From: Antilocapra americana
Lineage: Eukaryota; Chordata; Mammalia; Artiodactyla; Antilocapridae
Direction: 5' to 3'
Assembly: GCA_007570785.1 (NCBI GenBank)
Contig: ML660774.1
Location: 10,129,742 to 10,193,741 of the forward strand
Length of the DNA: 64,000 nt
Positions 56,090 through 64,000 of this stretch are shown one piece after another. The translations under genes and the position numbers were made by a program. Within the stretch, counting starts at the first letter, position 1. The number at the start of each line of letters is the position of its first letter. The notes under the pieces are model-generated. The model saw only the letters and a list, made by a program, of their open reading frames with translations. It searched no databases and was not told the origin of the DNA.

Positions 56090-59000
56090 AGAATGTTTGA
56101 AAACTGAAAAACACAAAAACCCCACAATTGTTGGATACAGAAAACTAAAACTCTCCAAAGGGATATATAGAAAGAAGTCAGGGATGCATTGTAGGAAAGT
56201 CGTCAAACACAAAATACCAGAGGAAAGTTTCTATAATAAATCAAAGGGAAAGCAGATTACCAGGCAGAGAGCTGACTTCTCAACAGTGAAAGTTAATCCA
56301 TTAAAATAGCAGCATATCTTCAGCCACTTAGATATAAATTAACAATCAAGTTAATATTAAACACTGGTGGTACTCTTTCAACATCAGAGGAAAACGAAAT
56401 ACATTCTAAGCAAAGGCCAAAATATTTATAAAGGGAACTTATAACAATACATCAGGAAGAAGCAAAGTGAGCTGAAAAGATGGCAGGAAAAATAAGGAAT
56501 AATCAGTCAAGACAGTGACAAACACTGATTGTATCATTCAGTGTTATTAATAGAGTAGCTATATTTATCCTACAATATAGAGTTTCAATATTACTAGAGA
56601 TAAGGAAGGCCTTTAACTATTCATAAATATTCTAACTATCAGAAATATGTAGCAATTCTAAACTTGCATGCACCTAAGGATATAATTTCAAAGTGGAAAA
56701 GAAACATCACCAAAGGGAGGAGATTTTAATGAACAACTTACAGTAATTAAAGGCCAAATACAAAAGAAACGGTCAGTAAAGAGACTGATTTTTTGAGGAA
56801 CATCTATGGGAGTATATGAAATATTGCATTCCCATTTTGAAGAATATACATTCCTTTCATTTACATATTAAAGAGCAAAACCAAGAAGGAGGTCACAATT
56901 TCATAATTCACTGATTGGTAAATATCAAATAATTAGTCTTATAAGAAAATATTTTCTGGTGAAACTAAAATTATATATAAATATAATTAAATATAAAAAA
57001 ATAACAAAACTCCCCACAACTAGACACTGGGAAATTACACAAAAAAGTGACATTAAGCTCATTGGTGACAGAAGAAAATGCTTGAAATTCAAAAATATCA
57101 ACTTATCATTTGAGCTGAATGATAATTATAATGCTCCTAATAAGCTTAATACATAGGAAATAGAGATGCTATTTAAAGGGTAATTTGTAACTTAAAATAT
57201 TAACATTATTTTAGAAAAGAAAGAAGAGTAAACATGAGGAAGTTAAATTCCTAAATTAGAAAGTAAGCCAAAACAAGGAAAAAAGTCCACATGAAAGCAG
57301 AAGAAATGAAAATAAAAAATTTTTAAAAATATAAATAAAACAAAAGATTTGAGATAAACCATATCTAGACCATCAACCAAGCCCAAAATTAGCTTACTGA
57401 AGAGAATAATAACACTAACAAATTTCTTTGGAAAGAATAGTCCCAGCTGAGAAAGAGAGAGCAAGAGAAATGGAATAAATAATATTAAGAATGGAAAGTG
57501 AGATATAACAACACATGTAGAAGTGCAGAATAAAAACTGCATATTTGGACACCATTATGGCAATAAGTGTTAACATTTTATGAAATAGATACATTATAGA
57601 ACAACTTTAAAAATAACTTGGAATTTCAAGTTATTAACAAATGGATAATTTGAACAATCTTATATCTAGTGAAATATTTAGTAACATGTTAGACACCTAA
57701 CAAAGAAAAGTATCAGGCCAAGGAAATTTTCTGCCTAACACTCATGGATCAGGGGGTTGAAACAGTACACAAACCTTTCCAGAAAACAGGAAAAGAGGAG
57801 AAATATTTATGTCTTTGCATACTAGATATCCAACTCAGAAAATTGTAACCTAAGATAGAAAATTACAGGTTTATACCTCTAAACATAAAAAGTCCAAAAC
57901 AACATTAAAAAAATCAAATCTAGCAAAATGCAAATTGTGTTTATCCAGAAATGCAAAAGTAATTTAGTCCCAGAAAATCTATTAATATAATTCACTACAT
58001 TACTTTAATGGAAGTAAATTATATGGTTATATCAATAGACATACAGAAAGCAATAATAAAATCCAACCCTATTCATAATAAAAGCTTGTAATAAACCAGA
58101 AATAGAAATTAACTTGCTTGACTTAATAAAACATGCTTATAAAAACTCTAAACTGAGTGGTGAAATAACAAAATCAATTCTGTTTAAAATCTTGATCATT
58201 ACAAAAGTATTCTTTTTAGCACTTTCAACATTTTGGTCAGTACAATGAGATAAGGGAAATATTTTTTCAATTAGAAAAGAAAAAAATATTATTTGCACAT
58301 CTTCAAATTATGCAAATATAATCCCATGAATTATCAGAAATAATAGTTTATAAATCTTCAAGACATAAAAATCTATTTCTATACACCAGCACCAAATCAA
58401 TTAAAAATGTAGCATAAAATATGCTATTTCCATTAGCAACAACACAAAAAATGACAGGGATACATGAACAAAAGTTAAAAATACTCTCATGGAAAAAGTT
58501 ATAATGCTTTGTTAAAAGACTTAATAATATCTCTGTAAACTGAGAAAGATTCCAAATTTATGAATAGAAATTTCCATATTAATGATCTTAGTTACAATTA
58601 TTTTGAACAGTTGATACAGTGCTATTTGAAGCAGCCTTGCAACAGGATATTTCATGGAAATTTACAAGATATTTATATGAAAGACAAAACAAGCTAGGGA
58701 TCATGGATATGGGCTGTCCAATAAGGCAGCTGACAGCTTGACAAATTAAAATTTCAGTTACTCACTCACATGAGACACATTTCAAGTGCTCATGAGTCAT
58801 GGATAGCTAGAGGTCAGTGCATTGCACAGTGCAGATACAGAACAGCTCCATCATCACAGAAAGATCTATTTGATCACATCAGCCTAGATAACTCATAGAA
58901 AAGGTTAAAGAACATGGACTGCCTGACCAAAGTTCAATAATTGTTCAAAATTTTTATTAATTAAGATGGTTTTCTATTAGTTCAACATGAGCACAATAAA

Positions 59001-59800
59001 TGGAATAAAATTGCTACAGTGCCCTGAAGCAGTCCAATACATTTTTGGGAGTTTGATATTTGAAATTATTAGCATTTGTCATATAGATTAATGGTTCAAC
59101 AAACGCATCTGGGAAAAAAGTCATATAGCAAAAGGTAAAATCAGATTCTTTCCTCATACCATACACAAAAGTAAATTCCAGATGGATTAAAAACTTAAAT
59201 TTTGATAATTTAAGGAAGAATATTATAGGATAAATGAATGACTTCAAGAAAAACATTTCTTAAAACACACACTGAAAAATAAATGTAAGAAAAATTGATC
59301 ATTAAATCATTGTAAAATTAAGAATTTGTTCATAAGTTTCACATACTCAGAGAAAATATTTGTGCATTTATAGTAAAAACACACTTGTTGTCCTTGAAGT
59401 TAAAAATCTGATATATTTAATGAATGCACCAAAAGGCAAAAAGATAATAAGCCTAATAGAAAAATGAACAAAAAATGAAGATAATATTAGAAGCAATGTC
59501 CAATAAAAATAAGAAAACATGTACAATAACTTGTCAGTATTAAAAACAATACTAGTTAAAGCAACCATTTTAAAGTGATAATTTGAGTTGATTAACTGCT
59601 ATCCCAAAGATTAAATTAGCAAACGATGCACTAAATCTCTATGGAGAAAACTTTCCTGAAAGATTTTAAAATATCTAAATAAATGGAGACATAATTTCTA
59701 TGCAATAGATATCATATATATTTGCTGCATAACAAAAATTGCCAGCAAGAGTAGGAATCATTGGAACACACACGTCTAGCAGGAGTGTAAACTGCTATTA
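56090..59800 (+). mobile_element. Ancient L1M-type element, ORF1 end to ORF2
   Basis: Diverged sense L1. 'agagctgacttctcaacagtgaaag' is the ORF1-ORF2 interval region. 'tattactagagataaggaagg', 'caattctaaacttgcatgcacctaagg' and 'aaagggaggagattttaatg' belong to the endonuclease part. 'ctaggaaattacac..' type segments follow. 'tcaatagacatacagaaagc' and 'tttctatacaccagcaccaaatc' belong to RT and beyond, and 'tagcaggagtgtaaactgc' to the C-terminus. No usable frame remains, and frames here are under 100 codons. Confidence 0.72.
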
Positions 59801-60530
59801 CTGTGATTTTTCATTTGCCTCTCTGTATCCATTCTCCACTTTTCCTCCATCCTTCTCTGAAGATGAAAAGGGTGATTTTAATTTCTACGTTGAGTATGTT
59901 TCTTGCTTGTTGCTTCTGAGGGTTTGGTCAATGGGAGAGACCAGCAGCTCAGAAGATGTGAAGGAACTGGAATCAAGAGATTTTATTTCCCTGGCTTCCT
60001 TCCTTAGAGGCCTCAGTGCGAGGCTATGTCTGAGTAAAGCCATGAGTGCTGTCGGGGGACGCTCTTCTACAGCTGCAGTCTCTAGGTTTTCACAGCAGCT
60101 TATCCTCCTGACCCTTCTTTTCTGGTCCAGGCAGCTCCCAGAGGTTCCTAGCCCCAGGGTGCTCTGCCCTCCTTTCCTCTGCCTATAATTTTTAAAATAC
60201 TCATTTATTAAGTTAATATTTCTTAAGTTCTTTTCAATTATCCCTATCTGTAACAGTCTTTTCCTGCTGAATTGATACACCTTTTTTTTTTCAAAACCAC
60301 TTGGCATTATTCAGAAAAATTAGGAGGTAAATTCCTGAAGATGGCACAATTCATTCCTGGACATCATCTGGGCATACAATACTTTGAATGAGTTATGGAT
60401 GCACCTGACAGCGCCACTTTGGGGGGAAAACAGGGCTGAGAGCAGCCAGAGCCCCTAGGCTAGTCACCCTCTCCTGGGAGCAGATCCAACTGTTTTTCCA
60501 GTATGATAAATGGATATTTGTGTTTTATTA
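59801..60530. other. GC-richer block inserted in the ancient L1
   Basis: Higher GC than its neighbours, with 'tctgtatccattctcc', 'gggtttggtcaatgggagagaccagcagc', 'ctagccccagggtgctctgccc' and a T-run near 60,283-60,292. The L1 resumes to the right at 'ccctagagaaactcttgcatg'. I think the left part is an old dispersed repeat but cannot name it. The 149- and 140-codon overlapping frames on opposite strands (59,739-60,307) have no motif. Confidence 0.4.
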
Positions 60531-60659
60531 CACGGAAATGGGATAATTTCCCTAGAGAAACTCTTGCATGTGGCAAGAGTGACTGATATGAGAATGTTCT
60601 GAGCCACATTGTTTATAAGGGCAACACATTTCAAATAACCTTAATATCACTCCTAAAAG
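60531..60659 (+). mobile_element. Ancient L1M, continuation
   Basis: 'ccctagagaaactcttgcatg', 'atgagaatgttctgagccacattgtttataagggcaac' and 'aataaccttaatatc' match the L1 ORF2/3' UTR boundary in sense. Confidence 0.6.
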
Positions 60660-62063
60660 ATGATGTTGTGAAAGTGCTGCACTCAATATACGAGCAAATT
60701 TGGAAAACTCAGAAGTGGCCACAGGACTGGAAAAGGTCAGTTTTCATTCCAGTCCCTAAGAAAGGCAATGCCAAAGAATGCTCAAACTACTGCACAATTG
60801 CATTCATCTCACATGCTAGTAAAGTAATGTTCAAAATTCTCCAAGCTAGGCTTCAGCAATATGTGAACCGTGAACTTACAGATGTGCAATCTGGTTTTAG
60901 AAAAGGCAAAAGAATCAGAGATCAAAGCACCAACATCTGCTGGATCATCGAAAAAGCAAGAGAGTTCTAGAAAAACATCTATTTCTGCTTTATTGACCAT
61001 GCTAAAGCTTTTGACTGTGTGGATCACAATAAATTGTGGAAAATTCTGAAAGAGATGGGAATACCTGATGACCTGACCTGCCTCTTGAGAAACCTGTATG
61101 CAGGTCAGGAAGCAATATTTAGAAATGGACATGGAACAAAGACTGGTTTCAAACAGGAAAAGGAGTATGTCGAGGCTGTATTTTGTCACCCTGCTTATTT
61201 AACTTTTATGCAAAGTACATCATGAGAAACACTGGGCTGGATGAAGCACAAGCTGGAATCAAGATTGCTGGGAGAAATATCAATAACCTCAGATATGCAG
61301 ATGACACCACCCTTATGTCAGAAAGTGAAGAGGAACTAAAAAGCTTCTTGCTGAAAGTGAAAGAGGAGAGTGAAAAAGTTGGCTTAAACCTCAACATTCA
61401 GAAAACTAAGATCATGGCATCTGGTCCCATCACTTTGTGGCAAATAGATGGGAAAACAGTAAAAACAGTGCCAGACTTTATTTTGGGGGGCTCCAAAATG
61501 GTGACTGCAGCCATGAAATTAAAAGATGCTTACTTCTTGGAAGGAAAGTTATGACCATCCTAGATAGCATATTAAAAAGCAGAGACATTACTCTGCCATC
61601 AAAGGTCCATCTAGTCAAAGCTATGGTTTTTCCAGTAGTCATGTATGGATGCGAGAGTTGGATGGTGAAGAAAGCTGAACGCTGAAGAATTGATTCTTTT
61701 GAACTGTGGTATTGGAGAAGACTCTTGAGAGTCTCTTGGACTGCAAGGAGTTCCAACCAGTCCATCCTAAAGGAGATCAGTCCTGGGTGTTCACAGGAAG
61801 GACTGATGTTGAAGCTGAAACTCCAATACATTGGCCGCCTCATGTGAAGAGTTGACTCATTGGAAGAGACCCTGATGCTGGGAGGATTGGGGGCAGGAGG
61901 AGAAGGGGATGACAGAGGATGAGATGGGTTGATGACATCACCAACTTGATGTACATGAGTTTGAGTAAATTCCAGGAGTTGGTGATGGATAAGGAGGCCT
62001 GGCATGCTGTGATTCATGGGGTCACAAAGAGTTGGACATGACTGAGCGACTGAACTGAACTGA
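60660..62063 (+). mobile_element. BovB fragment 7, 3' part, inserted in the ancient L1
   Basis: Starts 'gatgttgtgaaagtgctgcac', covers RT and the C-terminal part, and ends 'gagcgactgaactgaactga'. About 1.4 kb and 5'-truncated. The surrounding L1 resumes after it. Confidence 0.93.
60668..61554 (+). pseudogene. Broken BovB reverse transcriptase with intact YADD
   Basis: Three overlapping frames (60,668-60,970; 61,019-61,225; 61,183-61,554) carry RT motifs. The first has 'KKGNAKECSNY' and 'GFRKGKRIRDQ'. The last keeps the catalytic Tyr-Ala-Asp-Asp at about 61,297-61,308. A TAG follows 'KAREF' at about 60,970, and a frameshift lies between the second and third frames near 61,200, so no full protein is possible. 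Confidence 0.87.
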
Positions 62064-62241
62064 AATATCTATGAACTGAGTAAACAAAGTCTCATGACCA
62101 TACAATCAAATGCTTTACAACAGTAATAATGAATGGCATGAATGATATACAGAATGAGCCTATAGAATATTGCATGAATCAAAATGGATAAATCTTATGT
62201 ATTTTTGAGCAAAAATGATTTTAAAAATATACAGTAATTTT
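62064..62241 (+). mobile_element. Ancient L1M, 3' part, continuation
   Basis: 'aatgagcctatagaatattgcatgaatcaaaatgg' and 'gagcaaaaatgattttaaaaa' fit a diverged L1M 3' end between two younger insertions. Confidence 0.45.
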
Positions 62242-62445
62242 GTTAGTGTCAGTTGCTCAATCACGCCTGACTCTTTGCAACCCCATGGACTGTAACCTGT
62301 CAATCTCCTCTATCTGTAGAATTTTCCAGGCAAGAATACTAGGAGTGGGTAACCATTCTCTTCACCAGGGAATCTTCCCAACCCAGGGATTGAAACCAGG
62401 CCTCCTGCAGTGCAGGCAGACTCTTTACCATTTGAGCCACTTCTG
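62242..62445 (-). mobile_element. Bov-tA-type SINE
   Basis: Full-length antisense copy from 'gtcagttgctcaatcacgcctgactc' to 'tttaccatttgagccac'. B-box-like 'gggattgaaaccagg' is diverged. Confidence 0.92.
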
Positions 62446-62790
62446 TTGGTATACGATTCAAACACAGGTAAAACTGACCCATACTGTGTGAAAGTATAGA
62501 TAAAATGGATAAATTATAAAGAAAAGAAAAGGAACAATGGATACACAACTCAAGATATGGACAGATTACCATTAGGTCATGCAAGAGGATTATTACCTGG
62601 TAGAGACACAAGGTGGCTTCAGGTTATGGGGGAAAAAAATCTATTTTTTAAGCTGGGTGGTGGTTGCATGGGTGTCCATTTTATTTCTTACCAAGTACAA
62701 CATTCATAGAGGAGATTCTTATTTTACATATGGCTTATCTTATTACAAAGCATACATGTATATGTCTTGAACATAAAAGACTTTATTAAG
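62446..62790 (+). mobile_element. Ancient L1M 3' UTR, terminal part
   Basis: 'ttcaaacacaggtaaaactgac', 'gcttcaggttatggggg', 'aagctgggtggtggttgcatgggtgtcc' and 'tgaacataaaagacttta' follow the order of an L1M 3' UTR. Confidence 0.6.
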
Positions 62791-63552
62791 CTCTGTATGG
62801 TAGAGCTCTGGAGGTAGTCAATACATGCAGTTTAGAAGTAAAAATAATAATAGACGTTTTATACACACTTTGCTTTTGAACAGAAATAACCTTAAAGAAA
62901 CATAAAATTCTGGATAAAATCAAGTACTAAAATCATATATTGACTCATATTTTACCCTTTGCACTTTCTAGTACTGTTCAAAATGCAATTGGCATAATTA
63001 ATGAGCAGTCTGATAGGAGAAGCAGTTCAGCAGTAAAAGGAAATGGTTTCATGTACTCCCTCCTCACAGCTTCTGAAAGCTCTATAAAAGTACTGCTTGC
63101 AGAAAAGAGAGGAGAGAATGAATGACCCCTGGTCTTACCTAATGCTTACAACACTTGATTGCTCTATGAAAATTAGGCCCTTGAGGAAGGCTTAAGGTAA
63201 CCATAAAATTGTAACCAAGCCTAAGGAATTCTAAAATTAACACATAATCCATTCCAGAAGCATAATTAAATTAGTGATAAACCAGAGCTATAAAAATCTT
63301 ACCAGAAGTGGCTTCCAAAGGCTGATTAAAAGAAATCCTATGGATGTTCTCTTACTTCAAAATATTACTAGCTTAGGTTTCTCACCTTTGTCATCGGACA
63401 TAGCATTTTGATTCACCTTAAGGTGAGAAAGTGCTCATCCAGCTAATGCCTACTCTCTGGGGATGAGAGACTTGCGAAGAAATAGAGACCAGTGGTGGCA
63501 ACTATAACTGCCATGTCTTGAGGAAGGAAGCTGTACTCACATATCTTGTGTA
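62791..63552. other. AT-rich intergenic DNA
   Basis: Nothing assignable. The 61-codon frame at 62,940-63,125 has no motif. Confidence 0.5.
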
Positions 63553-63757
63553 CTCCCCGGGTAACTCAAACGTTAAAGAATTTGCCTGGAATGCAGGAGA
63601 TCTGAATTCAGTCCCTAGGTTGGGGAGATCCCCTGGAGGAGAGCATGGCCGCCCACTCCAGTATTCCTGCCCGGAGAATCCCATGGACAGAGGAGCCTGG
63701 TGGGCTACGGTCCGCGGGGTGGCAAAGAGTCGGACATGACTGAGTGACTAACACCGC
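63553..63757 (+). mobile_element. Bov-tA-type SINE, comparatively well preserved
   Basis: Sense copy from 'ctccccgggtaactcaaacg' through 'gcccactccagtattcctgccc' and 'aatcccatggacagaggagcctggtgg' to 'agtcggacatgactgagtgactaac'. The frames at 63,502-63,739 are SINE translations. Confidence 0.92.
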
Positions 63758-64000
63758 TACTACCTTGTCTACTCAACTTTAATTGACATATGTTTTCTGA
63801 GGTAAAATTCATTGATTTTCCCCTCCCCACTTTTATAGAAGTTAAATTTTAAGGAAGCTGTTATTATCAATGAGCACCATTTTTAGCAATGCTTCTTTTT
63901 TTTGAAAAATAATGACTCCTATCCCTTTGTATTTAGACTACCTCTTCCTAGTTGTGGGACTTCTGACAACATTTGACTTCTTTAATTTCTTTATCTGAGA
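63758..64000. other. AT-rich window end
   Basis: 'aattgacatatgttttctgaggtaaaattcattga' may be an antisense L1 3' UTR start, cut by the window edge. Confidence 0.35.

Noticed and set aside
59739..60307. Overlapping 149- and 140-codon frames on opposite strands
   Set aside because: Partly inside an ancient L1 and partly in a probable old repeat; no motifs.

Overview
The window is ruminant (cattle/sheep/goat-type) nuclear DNA. The diagnostic signal is the repeat set: seven fragments of the RTE-type LINE BovB, ten tRNA-derived Bov-tA-type SINEs, and several 3' ends of the bovid L1 lineage (48.6, 50.7, 52.3 and 39.8 kb). These lie on older mammalian L1M, L2, MIR and MaLR-LTR remnants. Base composition is AT-rich throughout. 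I see no intact conventional protein-coding gene, no rRNA or functional tRNA gene, no CRISPR array and no operon-like structure. Most open frames of any length are pieces of BovB or L1 reverse transcriptase, or are antisense to them. All family names come from my recognition of the sequence, not from a database search.

Layout: 0-6.7 kb is mostly unassigned AT-rich DNA with a MIR at 2.1 kb and L2 at 4.1-5.0 kb. From 6.8 to 9.6 kb two BovB 3' halves face each other. From 10.7 to 16.8 kb lies the most unusual part: a probable terminal exon with a poly(A) signal (minus strand, 10.7-10.96 kb), followed by four degraded tandem copies (A-D) of a 0.9-1.8 kb unit. Each copy carries a 76-nt minus-strand exon-like block with consensus splice borders, and some carry a second 156-nt open block. 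From 17.5 to 24.1 kb there are L2, Bov-tA, an MLT1-type LTR, a MIR and BovB. From 25 to 28.9 kb there are L1 antisense pieces and a rearranged BovB. From 28.9 to 37.5 kb there is AT-rich DNA, old L1 on both strands, and a 425-bp retroposed transcript fragment with target-site duplications inside an L1. From 39.2 to 40.8 kb a BovB is split by a bovid L1 and by a Bov-tA. A 400-base assembly gap lies at 42,281-42,680.

From 46.2 to 47.4 kb there is an old antisense L1. From 48.6 to 54.5 kb there are three bovid L1 3' segments in direct orientation, the third split by an antisense BovB. From 56.1 to 62.8 kb one ancient plus-strand L1 is interrupted by a GC-richer block, a BovB and a Bov-tA.

No group of genes working together can be demonstrated. 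The best candidate for something undescribed is the 11-17 kb tandem exon array, which looks like a decayed or rapidly evolving lineage-specific gene on the minus strand with repeated exons. I could not assign it to a family with confidence.
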